Shown in pieces: positions 34,961 to 46,786 of a DNA stretch of 64,000 nucleotides. A model generated the notes under the pieces. It was not told the origin of the DNA. It did no database searches and worked only from the letters and a program-made list of their open reading frames with translations. Made by a program: the position numbers and the translations under genes. Each line of letters begins with the position of its first letter. Positions within the stretch are counted from its first letter, which is position 1. Source of the DNA: Lithospermum erythrorhizon (lineage: Eukaryota > Streptophyta > Magnoliopsida > Boraginales > Boraginaceae); assembly GCA_019722365.1 (NCBI GenBank), contig JADFUC010000918.1, positions 1 to 64,000 on the forward strand. Reading direction: 5' to 3'.

Positions 34961-37900
34961 TATGAATTTTACCCGTGATAAAATACCAAATTACATCATC
35001 TCGGATCATGAAGTAATGTATATTAATCAAAATACATAAATTGCAATATGAATAAAAAGTTCTTACATTTGTAGCGGAATCTGAAATGGAAAACCGACTC
35101 TTAGTCAGCGAGCCTCAAGTGAATGTCCACTTTGAAAACTCTCGATTGTTTGTCCGATACCAAGCGATGTCTCTAGATTATCTGTAGGGGAGGGAATCGA
35201 ATCTGAAAAGAGCAGGCTTTCTTCAGAGTTGTGAGGAACAAAATGGAAGAGAAATTCTCTTCCAAATTCTAGGGAGAGCGGCTTTTTGAGAGGAAGGAGG
35301 AAGAGTTTTCGCCAAAATGAAAAACTGCGTCTCTTTCTTTAAATGCAATGCAATTCCGCCCGTTAAGCGGCTTCGTTAAGAAATCGGTTTAACTTCGTTA
35401 ACTTAGTTGGGCCGTTATGTGCCAATTAAATATTAATTAAGCTGGTGAGGTTGTTCTATTTTTTAATTAACTTGATAAGTCGATTAAAGTACTAAGTCAT
35501 TATCGAGATAACATAAAGTTATTCATCGTTTCAATTGTTAATTGAGGACTTTACCAAGTTTAACCAATTGATATTCATCGATATATGTTTGACAAATGTA
35601 AATATGTTGAGAAACTAGCGTCTACCGATTTCTGAGAATCTCGTTTAATTTCGTGCATGAAATATAATTCGAATATATCCTTTGTATGCGTGTGGCCACG
35701 AGGCTCGGATAATAGTAAGTTGTATAATAATAATAATTGCCCGATTACTATTATTAGAGCGATTAATAGGTAAAGATCTAACTTGATAAGCTTCATAACC
35801 GCTTAAATTATCATGAGAACCAGCGCTAGTAATATCTGATTACTAAGGTGAACACTAAGTTCGATAATCACATTTAACTTGACCCGGTAAATGAATTGAT
35901 CTATGATTGTCATGGTATAATAAAAGAAATCGATTCGTTGATTTGACGTCCTGCGACGAATCTTTAGAACTTTCACCGCTTAGCACTTCTCTCCTTCTTG
36001 ATTTCTTCACTTGTCTTTTTGACTTCTTCTGCCTTCTTGACTTGTGCTTTTTTTCTCTTGAACATGATTTTTCAATTTGGGGGGGTATTTATAGACTTTC
36101 GGGCTTTGATTGATTGGCGGTTTGTTTCGGGTGGATCGTCATCTTAGCAGATTGATTTTGAGGCACTGGACCGTTGAATAAATTGAAGTACTTGACTTCA
36201 GGGTAACCTAATAAGCGGCCCTAGGGTATTTTAGTAGATTTCGGACAAAAGACGAGAATATCGCGATGCGAGAATACTAGTAAAAATCAAGGCAGTGGCC
36301 GGCGCTGCGTCAGGCTACAGCAGCACCCTGCATTATGCGCCCGAGGGGTTCGGGCGTTGTGAGCCGATTAATTTTATGAATTTATTAATTAAATTAATAT
36401 CGCGCGATCACAAGTACACGTGTCGATTAGGGTTTGGTAAAAATAATAATAAGGTTCAGTGAAATGAGGACCTAACATTAAATTCAGGTTAAAGTTAGAG
36501 TTTTACATTAAATAAACCTAACTTTAAACCCAGAATAGGGTTTTCGGAAGATACGGGGCTGAAAATGAAGATTCAAGGAAGTATAGGGGTCAAAACAGAA
36601 ATTCCTGCAAAAATGATCAAAATACCCCTCATGCCAAAATGACCAAAATGCCCTTCAATTTAATTCACGCATCCAAGAGCTGCAGTGTACCGGTTGACCC
36701 GTAAAAATTTGCATGGCAGTCCCGGTCTGCATGAATTGGCCGAAATTTTGGCCTTGCAAGAGTCATGTGAGTCGACTCTTACATGGATCGGGCTCATCGG
36801 GCTCGTCTTGCTGCACCATCGAGGTTTGACGTAACTCCTTTCTTTTATTTCCTTTTTGCATCATTAGGTCTCATAATTTGTAGAAACAAATTTTATTCTC
36901 CTCTTTTTCCCTCTAGGCCGCCGAACCATCATAGGTAGGGGAAGAAAAAAATTTCTCTTTTTGTCTTCTGTTTTGCTTCTTTAATCTTGTGGGGGCATTA
37001 GAAGTAGAACCAGAATAGCCTCACCTTTTTTTGTGTGTGATTGCAGGGAACCATGGGTTCCAAGAAGCAATTTTCTCTCCTTTTTTTTCCATAATTTCGA
37101 ACTAGACTAGTTTAAAAATAATAATTTTACTTCTTGTCTTGATTTCAGGTACTCTGCTTTGCTTCGTTTTGTGCTTCTTCTCATGTAAAGATTTGAACTT
37201 TTCCATGGGATATTCTTGAGTGTATATTTGTGATACTTAAACATGCAGAATTTTAGGGTGTAATTGTAGTGTAACCCGTAATTCCATGAATTTTTGCATG
37301 TTGAATATCAAAAATCCCGTTTTTGTGTGCTGCTGGATTTTGTCGATTTTTTTCCCGTTGACTCAGAAGTCGGATTGACCTGAAATTTGTTCGAGATGTT
37401 CACCTGGTCATGTAGTATACCCCTATTTTTTTGCAGATTTTTCTGAATTTGTTTGATTCCTTTGTCGGGCTGATCTCTTCTGATGTACTGATTTTGTGTT
37501 GTGTGTCTTTCACGGGGTATATCTCCGCATCCGCTTATCCCCCTGCATATGCTCTCGAAGGTATTGAGCGTAAGATTCCAGCAAAATTGGCGCCTTGTAA
37601 CGGTAGTCCTGGATCTTGAGATATTCGTGTTTCAGAAAGTCCCTGTGACTTTTGTCTGACTTCTGTTCTGAAACTGTTTTGCTCATAACGGTTTGCTCGT
37701 TTATCCGTTTGGGGTGGTATTTACATACATGCTTAGGTAGTTGACCCCTCTACATTTCGTCTTTAGGGCATTTTGTCATTTGAGCTCCTTTGCACTTCGG
37801 TATTTTCCCGCAACAGGTAGAACTGTTTTTGCATGTCGATTCCAGCATGCATGTTGAACTTGTTTTGACCATATCCTTTCGCTCGCTGCTTCGTTTTCGA

Positions 37901-38249
37901 TGATATTTACATGCATGCGTAGATATCTGACTCCTCTTTACTTTGTCTTCAGGTCAGTTTGTCATCCGAGCACCTTTTCACGTTGGAATCTGTTCTGGAA
38001 CAGCTCGCATCCTTCCGGTAGTGTGCTTGGTGATACAATTTTGGTCATATCTCTTAGCTCGCTTGTCGGTTTCTGGTTCCGTTTCTTTGTGCGACTCCGT
38101 GACCGACCCCTATATCTTCATCTTCAGGGCAGTTTGTTATCCGAGCACTTCTTTGCGTCCGAATTGGCTGTGGAACTGTCAGCACTCTTTTAGTAGGTAT
38201 ATTTGCTCCCTTTTTTTTTCTTGTATATTGTTTTTGTTGGGGTCAACAG
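34961..38249. mobile_element. Family D 3' untranslated and nested non-coding DNA
   Basis: About 3.3 kb without gag-pol motifs. A TGTTAGAATC start at 34949 might be the end of another LTR. T-rich stretches near 36840-37200 and 37860-38200 resemble LTR or leader sequence. No partner LTR was found and no host gene is recognisable. Repeated TTCAGGGCAGTTTGT/TCATCCGAGCA-like words (37760-38150) suggest an old tandem duplication. Confidence 0.4.
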
Positions 38250-39050
38250 CTCTTTGTGTTGGAAGCGTCTGACAACACCCTTGGGTGTTGGGGGACTGAG
38301 GACATCATTTTGGTGTTGGAAGCGACTGACATCCTTTTGGTGTTGGAAGCGTGTGACGATATCCTTTTGGTATTGGAAGCGACTGACGACATCCTTTGCA
38401 ATTGTTAGAGCTTGTTGTGACATCGCTTTTGGTGTTGCGAGCATCGGGGCGAGCACCTTTTTTGGTGTTGGAAGTATTTGGCGACATCCTTTTGGTGTTG
38501 GGGAAGCAATTGGCGACATCATTTTGGTATTTGGGGGCCCGGCGACATCGCTTTCAGTGTTAAGCGTTTGGCATCCTTTTGGTATTAGGCGGTAATGACG
38601 TCCTTGTGGTGTTAGGCGTCGGCGACACCTGATGTTAGAGCAATTAGCTTGACATCATTTTGGTGTTGGGAGGGTGAAGCGTCCTTTGGTTTGGGCGGCC
38701 CGAGCGTCACTTTTGGTGTTGGAAGCGTCGGCAGTACCTTTTGGTGTTGGAAGCGTCGGCGATACCTTACGGTGTTGGCGGCGGCGACATCCCTTTTAGT
38801 GTTGGGCGACGGGCGACATCCTTTTTTGGTTTTACAGGCGGCAGCGACACCTTTTTGGTGTTGGAAGCGTCTGACGATACCACGGTGTTGGAGTATTGGC
38901 GACATCCTTTTGGTGTTAGGCGTCGGCGACACCTTGCAGTGTTAAGGCCGGCCCGGTGACATTCTTTTGGTGTTGGGCGTCTTCACGACACGCTGCAGTG
39001 TTAGGCGGTGACCGCTCCGCCGGTGTTGGGCGTCAGGCGAGCACCTTTAG
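38250..39050 (+). repeat. Minisatellite, ~30-bp unit
   Basis: More than 20 degenerate units around TTTTGGTGTTGGAAGCGTC and GGCGACATCC. Unit length is about 29-33 bp with insertions. Because 30 is close to a multiple of 3, several long ORFs on both strands arise as shadows; they carry repeated Cys-Trp or Pro-Thr-Pro-Lys motifs and are not genes. Confidence 0.9.
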
Positions 39051-39279
39051 TGTGTTTGCTGGAGCCAACAAGAATTTTTTCTTCTTCTTTTTTATGTCTT
39101 CTTCTTTGCCGTGTTTGCCTTGCGGTAGTCATGCTCTTTCAGCCCGAAGGTGATCGTCGGCCGATACGCCCGCGTCCATGATCGAAAGAAGATGAGGATA
39201 CCTTGCTCGTTGTTCATCCTTCTTTGTATAAGGGCGTTTGCACCCCTTGGCCTCCTCTTGATGTCAAAGTCGCGGCACA

Positions 39280-39740
39280 ACGTCTTGTTGACCCATGGCT
39301 CACAGGTACCGGAGCTCTGATTTGGATGGTTCTTCTTTGTACATGCGAGGCCGGCTGATGCCTCATGGTATTTGCATTTGAAGACACTTCGTGTTTAGGC
39401 GAGAATACGCTTTCCTTTGCGGAATCTGCCTTGAGAGGCAGGTCCTACCCTTCTAGTAGGTGTTGTTTGGCACGCTGCGTTGGTTTTTGACCATAGCTCA
39501 CGGATCGAACCTCGATTTGGATGATTCTTCTTTTTGTGCGTACGAGAGAGTTGATCCTCACGTTTCATCTTCGAGGACAACTTCATCATCCGGCCAGTAT
39601 TCTTTGTTGGAATCTACCTCGAGGCAGGCCATGCCCTTACGGGCATGTGTTGTTGGCCCTCTTTGGCGTTGTTCGACCATAGCTCCACGGCTCGAGAAGG
39701 TCTAATTTGGATGATCCACGCATGTTTTTATCTTTTGGGA
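39280..39740 (+). repeat. Tandem repeat, ~190-bp unit, three copies
   Basis: The segment GACCATAGCTCACGG followed by ATTTGGATGATTCTTC occurs near 39288, 39489 and 39677. A GAGGCAGGC block plus TGTTGTTGGC-like text lies between copies. Copies are diverged. Confidence 0.7.
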
Positions 39741-40390
39741 GCTTTGGAATTTGGGCGTATTTTCATTGGAGTTTTCACTTGGAGTAGTACGCACTCTTAC
39801 GGTATGCAAGTCGCCACTTCGCCTTTTGTGAATTCTTTTCTTGTCGAGATTGGGAGATGACATCCCGTACCCTGTATCCGTACATATGTATCCATGTTCT
39901 TCTGGGGCAGGTGCTTGACTTCCGTTGGATGTTAGAGAGACTGATACCTCATCTTCTTGATGGATTTTTCTGCTTGATGTTTTGCTGACTTATTTGTATT
40001 TTGCATTGGTTTGTCAGGTGATCATGACTTCTTCTCCTTCTGAAGGGCGATCCCCTTCCTTAGCTTGATGGGGAATATGAGAGTCATTGGAATCGTGGGC
40101 TTAACCCGGCGTATTTCAGCTGTGACTCCGTAGAAGATATGGGATAGTTGGCCACCCTTTTGATTGAGCATATGGCCCTCGAGTTTGATTGGTAAATTGA
40201 TGAATTTCTCTGTACGCCTTCCATTTAGGCGTCGGCTTGACTTCCCTTGATCTAATTCATTGACCCTCGATGTTTGTCCAGACATCTTTCAACATTTAGC
40301 AAAGAATCGAGAAGTGGAATACCTCTGCGCGACTTTGAAACTTAGCGCTCACTAACTTTCCAGATGATTAGGGCATGCAACCTGGGGCCG

Positions 40391-41640
40391 GTTGCATCCT
40401 TTTGAGAGTTCGCCCCGGCCTCGGGCACCATCACCAAAGCGAAGTATTACATTTTGTCGAGTTAGGGTATCTTTCGACCTTCAATGCATCTTCATTTGCC
40501 GCGACTCACCGAGAATTTCCGAGAACCTGCCGGCGCATCGAGCGGGAGGAATTTCGCGGCGATCCTTTTTATGCTTGGTAAACTCCGTAGCCGAATTTCA
40601 CACACTTTCTCTGCGCCCCGGATCCTCTCTTCCAGCCTCTTACGAGAACCGTCGGTCAAGTATAGAGTGCACGACACGCCCTTTCTTTATCACCATTGCT
40701 CCCGAGCAACCTTCCGATTACCATCTTGAAAATGGTTCGATAACCATCGGCGTCAAGCTGACTCACGAAATTAAGCTCTTCCCCTAATTTCGGAACGTAC
40801 CTCGCCTTTGTCGGTTTCAGGAAAGAACCATTCGACAACTTGATTCCATCTCACATTACCTACTACATCAACCGTTCACCGTAATGAGATGAAACGGTCC
40901 ATAATTCCAGTAGGTGCCTCTTCATGACCCGTTTGCCTAGCTGACCTGCCAAGATCGAGAATTACTTACTGCACTACGTGATCTCCTTTATTTCCAAAAC
41001 CTACGTCTCCCGTTAGCTACCACCTTCCACACACTTAATGCGGGAGCCATGGCACGCTTCACTTACGTGAAGCTTCACGTACCTCCCAGGGCGGATCGCT
41101 CTGCAACCACCTTAAGTTCAACCTTGTTGGTACCCTCACGAATTACTAACCGCCGCCATTGGCTCCCGACTTTCGAAATGTGAAGCTAACAAAATCGGGC
41201 ACTTTTCATCATCCCAGCATTAACATCACATCGATAGTTGATTAATAATGCTAATGAAATCATTAAGGTGTCGCTATGGGTAAACTTTTAAACATCTTAA
41301 GGTGAAGCTTAGTTTTCATGAGAAGTACACTTTATTATTTGCGAGAGAGAAGGTTTCTAAAATACAGATCATATAAAGCCATTCGGCCACTTTGTAGGTG
41401 AGTACTCGCAGCGTTAGCTTCGTTCCTTGACAAACAAGATTACGATCACACCCAAGACACACTTTGTCAATTCAATCCAAGATTCCATCCTCATCCAAAT
41501 GCTTTAAATGCTTTACTCCACAGTGGTTTTTTCAGCTTAACAAATACGGATAATCCTCCGTCGCATCTTCCGATGTGGAAAATCGATTCCATCGAATTTA
41601 TCTACGGCGTGTGTCCTGATTCCTTCACTTCGACCATTGA
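40391..41640 (-). pseudogene. Copia gag-protease-preintegrase remnant
   Basis: This is a Ty1/copia polyprotein in pieces. Near 41590 the minus strand reads DGIDFP and 41430-41530 gives LTKCVLGVIVI, matching the copia gag start. Near 41280-41400 MALYDLY followed by a STIDVM-type block matches the middle of gag. The ORF at 40656-40838 reads SFLKPTKARYVPKLG...SQLDADGYRTIF, the segment just after copia protease (GAG-pre-integrase). From 40590 to 40391 the sequence is compatible with the start of integrase. RT and RNase H are absent, so the copy is truncated at its left. Confidence 0.8.
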
Positions 41641-41669
41641 TTCTTAAACTCACAACCAAACTCGACCTA

Positions 41670-41680
41670 GCTCGATACCA
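41670..41680 (-). other. Copia primer-binding site (Met-tRNA type)
   Basis: The minus strand reads TGGTATCGAGC, a one-indel variant of the initiator Met-tRNA site. It lies two bases from the LTR edge and next to the copia gag start. Confidence 0.75.
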
Positions 41681-41682
41681 AT

Positions 41683-42200
41683 TGTTAGGATTTAGACCCT
41701 AAATCCCTTCAGTTTCAGCTGATCAATAAAAATAGCGAAATTTAAGTGCGAGGAAATAAGCAGACACAAGAATTTTATCTGTGAGTTCCCCACTTGATAT
41801 GAAAGGTCACGTCCTATTCATAGCTGCCGAGAATCCACTAATAAACCGGGCGATAGATTTACAAGCCCTACCACTAAGGGGTATAATCTATGTTGAGTAT
41901 TTTCTTATATACGAAAATCCTGACATAGCTTTATCAAAACTAAGATAAAGCTCTCACAAGTTGAGCGAAACTTTATGTTCTTATTAATATTAAAGACCTA
42001 ATATTATTCTAGGATGAATTTTCTCTATTCTATGTATTTGTGTGATGAATAAAACTCATAGAAACATCCTATATTTATAGGCAAAGAGGTATAACCTAGT
42101 TAGACTCAAATTAGGAAAGAATTGGAGCCAAAACCGCCTTAAATTACTTCAGCCGCGTCGTCATCGTGACCTGCCATCGTGACTTATACTCACGATGGAG
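41683..42200 (-). mobile_element. Copia 5' LTR, approximate
   Basis: On the plus strand this begins TGTTAGGATTT beside the primer-binding site. CCTATAAATATAGG on the minus strand (about 42072-42085) is a plausible TATA element in the LTR promoter. The outer end is not fixed; a perfect hairpin at 42174-42198 lies near it. Confidence 0.55.
42174..42198. repeat. Perfect inverted repeat
   Basis: CCATCGTGA, seven bases, then TCACGATGG: a 9-bp stem with a 7-base loop. Its role is unknown. It sits near the junction between the copia LTR and family D sequence. Confidence 0.7.
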
Positions 42201-42449
42201 GTCCACGGCGACAATATCACTCTAGTCCACTAACGGCATCGCCATTGACCCTCCGTAAGTGACCACAGCTGGAGTGGAGGTGGCTGATATATAAAAAAAG
42301 AAAAATTTCTTCGCTCTTTTGACATATTACACCTTTGGGAGAGAGGATGGCTTCAGCGCACCTTCTCCTCTTGTGCTTTAATCGGATGAGTCTCACTTGT
42401 CTTCTTTCTTTGGTAGTACTTTGCACCATCGAAGTGTGACTCTTCAACG

Positions 42450-42800
42450 TGAATAGATTCCCGTCCTCATGATCATTTCATTCTGTGCCATCCTTGAGTC
42501 TTCTTTGATCACGAGGATAGAAGATACTTCATTGCTACTGTGGATCCATGATCTTCCAAGCAGTACGTTGTAGGTGGCTTTGGCGTTGAACATATAAAAC
42601 TATGAGGTTGCCTCCAGCTCTCCTATCACGAGGTGCGGGGATGCTTTTGTCCTGTGCCCGTTATCCTCCTTGGTTGAAGCCTTATATTATGATGCGGGTG
42701 GATGCTTGTCTTCTTGTTGACATGCTGAGCAACTTGAGCATACGAAAGGGTAGGATGCTCACGCGATCTCTTCAAATATCTTAACTTTATGGCGTGTCCT
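42450..42800 (-). pseudogene. Family D protease remnant
   Basis: The minus strand at about 42530-42600 reads FNAKATYNVLLGRSWIHS, the conserved C-terminal segment of gypsy aspartic protease (usually NALLGRPWLH). The catalytic D-T/S-G block is not visible. It follows the gag remnant in element order and is cut off from any RT by the copia insertion. Confidence 0.65.
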
Positions 42801-43209
42801 CGTCGGCCAGATGTGACCGTGAAGCTTTGAGGATGCTCATGTGTCGTCACGAGGCGCCTGCGAGATTCTTGCCTGCCATGGGGTGTCTTGACCTCCCGTA
42901 TATGGCATGATTATTATCTCCTTCTTTTGAGTACTTCTTTTCTTTGTTGTTCCTAGGACACCTTCTTTAAGTCGCGTGAACCCCTTTTAGTTTATTTCCC
43001 TGAAGACAACATAAAATATGTTTAAGGTTATGACGAAACTTGGGGTTGCCAAGTTGCCTACGTACCCGGAGGGGTCAAGTCAAACGTAGTTCAAAGGGGG
43101 TTGATCTTTTAACCTCATATCAAGGAGGGCAATTTGGGTAGTTCAGACTCGTACTTAGGAGTTCTATAGGTAGGGATTAACCTCACTTACTCGAGAGGGG
43201 TTGGACAAT

Positions 43210-43587
43210 TTATCCCTCGTGTTCGAGAGTGCACGTAGAGAGTTTATCCTCTCTTCCCTTCTGGGGTTGGTGGCGGTTTATCCCTCGTGCTTGGGGACCC
43301 CAACTGTGGTTTGATCCTTCTGCCCTCTTGGGTATGGCTGCTTGGCTTGTTGCCCCCAATCCTTTAAATGCCATCTTGTGGTTTAGTATTTCTTTTCTCT
43401 TGGGTATGGCTACTTGGCTTGTTGCCCCCAATCTTTTGAAGACCGTCTTTTCTTCTTGGTTGTTTTGCTCCCGACTTACGGAAAGGCGGTTGTGCTTTGT
43501 TGTTGTTCGGTTGGTTGGTGGTTGATCTTCGTTTCCATTTCTTTTTTGGTCTGGCATCTTGATTTGGTTGAGGTATTGGAGAGCCAC
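43210..43587 (-). pseudogene. Family D gag-pol linker with repeated peptide
   Basis: A 125-codon open frame in which a GLGATSQAAIPKR-like peptide occurs twice. At DNA level it is a tandem pair containing CTTGGGTATGGCTRCTTGGCTTG (43328 and 43400). No domain is recognised. It lies between the gag C-terminus and the protease remnant. Confidence 0.4.
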
Positions 43588-43625
43588 AGGCGCGTAGGTA
43601 TTCTTGTGGGTCTTTGCCGTGGGAG

Positions 43626-44381
43626 TTAACTGAGCACTTTTGCCATGGATTCTTCTTTCTCAGTCTTTTTCATAGGAGATGGCTGAGTAACTTCGCCATG
43701 CGTTCTTCTTTCTCCAGGAGTCTTGGGATTTGGCTGAGTAGCTTCCCCATGCATTCTTCTTTCTCCAGGAGCCTTTATGTGTCTTCGATGTAGTGGTAAA
43801 TCTGATTTTATTGGAGAAGGCTTTGTCTTCTTCCAAAGAATATGGTTCACGGCGTGCAGCTTCATCGCTTTCTCCTTGAATGTAGGCATTTCTACATGGG
43901 ATTTTGACTGGCCTTGGTGATACTTGCAGTAGTTTGGCTCGGTGCTTCTGTTGGCTTCCACAGGTCGGTTGGACTCTGGAAACTCTACGAGTTTCTCTTG
44001 GCAACTCCTCGAAGATCAACGAGGGTATTATGCGAGTCAAAGAATGGATATTCCTTGCTTTGAAATCTCTTTTCGGTGTCGGACGACTCCTGGCACCAAG
44101 TAAGTGTCTCCTTGTGTTCTTTTGGTTTTGAAGGAGAACCTCATTGACTTGGTAATTGTGGCGTGTACTTCTTCTTTGTCTGGCTCTTCCATATCTTCGT
44201 CTTCGTATTTGGCCTTGTAAAGAGTGCCCCTTGCTTGATGATGGCTTAACACCACTTGACCCCAAATTACTATAATTGACCACAATGTCATGTGCTCACA
44301 GTGGATAAATTGCTCGAAGGTTTTTAGGTAGTATCCACTTGTAGAATGTCTTGTAAGAGTCCCATGTATTCCACTGTACAT
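43626..44381 (-). pseudogene. Family D gag, C-terminal part
   Basis: The ORF at 43626-43961 reads TEPNYCKYHQGQSKSHVE, matching the DPNYCKYHR..SHP-EKC region of a common plant gypsy gag-like protein. The overlapping 207-codon ORF (43660-44283) is the same region in another frame and is the longest uninterrupted frame of the window, but it lacks a domain. Near 44300 a SAHDIV-like string fits the CTRAHDMEL region. Three ~53-bp DNA repeats near 43630-43775 duplicate a short Lys/Glu-rich peptide. Frameshifts disable it. Confidence 0.65.
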
Positions 44382-44730
44382 CTTGATGGCGGAGGAGACT
44401 ACGATAAAACTGTCTTTACATTAAGGCATAGAATTTCTCCGTCGTTGATGTAGTCGTGACCCATTTCTTCTTGGAGTTAATGCTTGTTCTAATCGGCTAT
44501 CATCTTGTGTCCTCACAGTCTTTGAAGTGGGTAAGGAATTAGATTCTCGGTTGTGGCCAAGCTGTCACATGAATTCGGTTCATTTCGATTATTACCAACT
44601 TCGAAGGCATTGCTAGCTAGTGGCGGACCCAGGTGGCTTGGCCCAGTAGAGGTCTACGAGGTTGTTCCAACATTGTTGCATGTTTCTATGAAGTGGGCGT
44701 GTCTTTGGGATTTCCCAAACGCCATGAGCG

Positions 44731-45464
44731 CTAAACTTTGGGGTTGGTACCCCGAGGGCATTCATAGCCCGTCTGTCTGCGGGAGGCTGTAGGGCTTGGC
44801 ATATGAGTAAGAGGGTAGATTCTCCTCTTGATTGTCTTTGATTGCCCCGATATGAACTCAAATCGGTGGCAGTGGTATGGTTCCGTCAATTTGAGATGCA
44901 TGAATTCAATATTCATCGTCTTTGAGACAGGTCCATGTGGGGTACTTGACGCTTGATATGGTGGGGTATGGGGCGACCCGATGCTTACGTGGAGGCATTT
45001 GGAACTCTGGAGGGCTGTGACCACTCGTCTTTTATGCGACTTGCGTCGGTGCTTTCGTGATCAAATACCTTTTCTGCTATGTGGGATAGGGACTCCTCCT
45101 GCCGCTGCATGTGTTTGCCCATCCCTTCTACCATTTTGGTGAGAGATGCCATCTATTCCTCTATGGTGGTGGATCCGTCGTGAGGAGGAGGTATGGTCTT
45201 GGATCGGCTGTAGGATGCTTGTATGTGTTGAAACTGCTTTCCATGGATGTCTTTGGAGGTGAACCGCGGCTTGTAGTGATGAAGGCGCCAAGGGCTGGAG
45301 GTTCTTGGTCGCGAGTGATGTCCACTCGCGTGGGACATGTCGACAGAGGCGGTATAGAGGCGCTGTCGACCCGGCCCAGGGTAGTAACCCTTGACGCCAC
45401 AAGGCTCCCCGGGCGGTGTGTTGACATTTGAGACCTCAGCTGGATTCATTGCGTGAGTTCTCAC
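44731..45464 (-). pseudogene. Family D gag, N-terminal part
   Basis: The ORF at 45153-45464 reads FQHIQASYSRSKTIPPPHDGS and the next frame (about 45060-45150) reads TKMVEGMGKHMQRQEESL. This fits the coiled N-terminal region of plant gypsy gag proteins. The ORF 44731-45024 continues with a Ser/Pro-rich stretch. Overlapping plus-strand ORFs are shadows. Frames are broken. Confidence 0.5.
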
Positions 45465-45516
45465 AGTCGGGGAGTGACGAGAGGCCGAGAGATAATTCCA
45501 GGTGCAGAGAGGAATT

Positions 45517-46285
45517 TGTATCAGCGAAAAGATTTTATTATTTAATTGCGCTGATAATAAAACCCCTTTGGAAAAATCTTTATCGGTTACAAAGAAAGAT
45601 TTATCGAATGGTTGGGGTCATTGTCGGTCTAAGGTCTCGTATCTTGACGTCTCAGTGGCTTCGACTTGAATGAATGTGAAATTTGAGATGTTTGATTTAT
45701 TATATGTGTCACGGGCGGTGCAGGGGCGTAGACTTGGTCTTGGACGTTAGATTTGGTCTGAACCGGGGTGCCTTCGCAGCGTTGATCCCGTATGGTTGTG
45801 TAGACTTGATCGTTGTCTTGGACTTGGGTCTTGTATGTCTTGGGGTGTTGGATGTCGCCCGTAGGACTTGGACTTGTAGGATGTCTTTGTTGTGCTTGGG
45901 CCGATTGGGACTTGGATGAACCGTCTAGGCTTGGAGGTTGGGTTCTCTTATTGGCCCGGGGGCCCTTCGCGGCGTGTTCTACTGTTGCCTCGCATTAATA
46001 TGTTCGAGGCGCCTATTTGATGTAGGAGGGGCTTCACTTGATAGCCCAGTCACTCCCCACACTCACGGATTTGATGTGATTTGCGAGAGGCATGCCGGCG
46101 TGTTTCCCTTGACTTAGTCTTGTGGCCAGGGGGCTTGATGGCGTGATTCAGCGTCTTGATGCGCACAGGGGTTGGCCGGCTGATTCTGTGCCTTGATGCC
46201 GCGAGAGGCTTCGGCGGCGTGATTCGTGTGTTTGGATTTGGTAGCGGGGGCTTGATGGCGTGATTCCCGCGTCCTAGATTTGCGT
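45517..46285 (-). mobile_element. Family D gypsy 5' LTR
   Basis: Pairs with 34197-34960. It begins TGTATCAGCG on the plus strand, which as ...ATACA is the expected LTR end on the minus strand, next to the gag region. Spacing between the LTRs makes the element about 12.1 kb including the nested copia piece. I could not name the primer-binding site. Confidence 0.85.
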
Positions 46286-46350
46286 TCAAGTTATTTAGTT
46301 TCAAATAATATACGTATAATAAAAGCATAATATTCAATGATATATAGCTG

Positions 46351-46475
46351 TAAATATTATTCATTTAAATAGATATAAATATTATTCATTTAAATAGCTA
46401 TAAATATTATTTGTTTAAATAGATATAAATATTATTCGTTTAAATAGTTATAAATATTATAAGTATACATATTAT
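46351..46475 (+). repeat. 25-bp tandem array
   Basis: Four successive 25-bp units (starting at 46351, 46376, 46401, 46426) differ at only a few bases; each reads TAAATATTATTCRTTTAAAT plus five bases. A fifth, degraded unit follows. Confidence 0.9.
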
Positions 46476-46648
46476 TCGTTTATAAATATCTATAAAAGCC
46501 TAAGATTCAATAATATATTATCCTTTAAATAATAAAATATATTTCTAATTAAAAACCAACATATTGATAGTTAACTTAGATATGATAATATTGAATATAT
46601 TTTTTTACCATTTGATATATTATCCTTGGCTTAATCGAAATGATTCTG

Positions 46649-46786
46649 GCGTGGTACCATTTGAATTAAGCGTTGTACCGTTTGAGTTAAATGTCAGTTC
46701 GTTTGAATTAAGGTGGTACCGTTTGAATTTAACGTTGTATAGTTTAATTAAGCGTGGTACCGTTTGAATGAAGCGTGGTACCGTTT
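46649..46786 (+). repeat. 21-bp tandem array
   Basis: About 6.5 units of GCGTGGTACCGTTTGAATTAA. Since 21 is divisible by 3, they create an ORF with repeated VPFEL-like peptides, which is a by-product. Confidence 0.9.

Noticed and set aside
38190..38960. Several overlapping ORFs of 60-130 codons on both strands in the minisatellite
   Set aside because: They arise because the ~30-bp repeat unit keeps frames open; peptides simply repeat with the DNA and show no domain.
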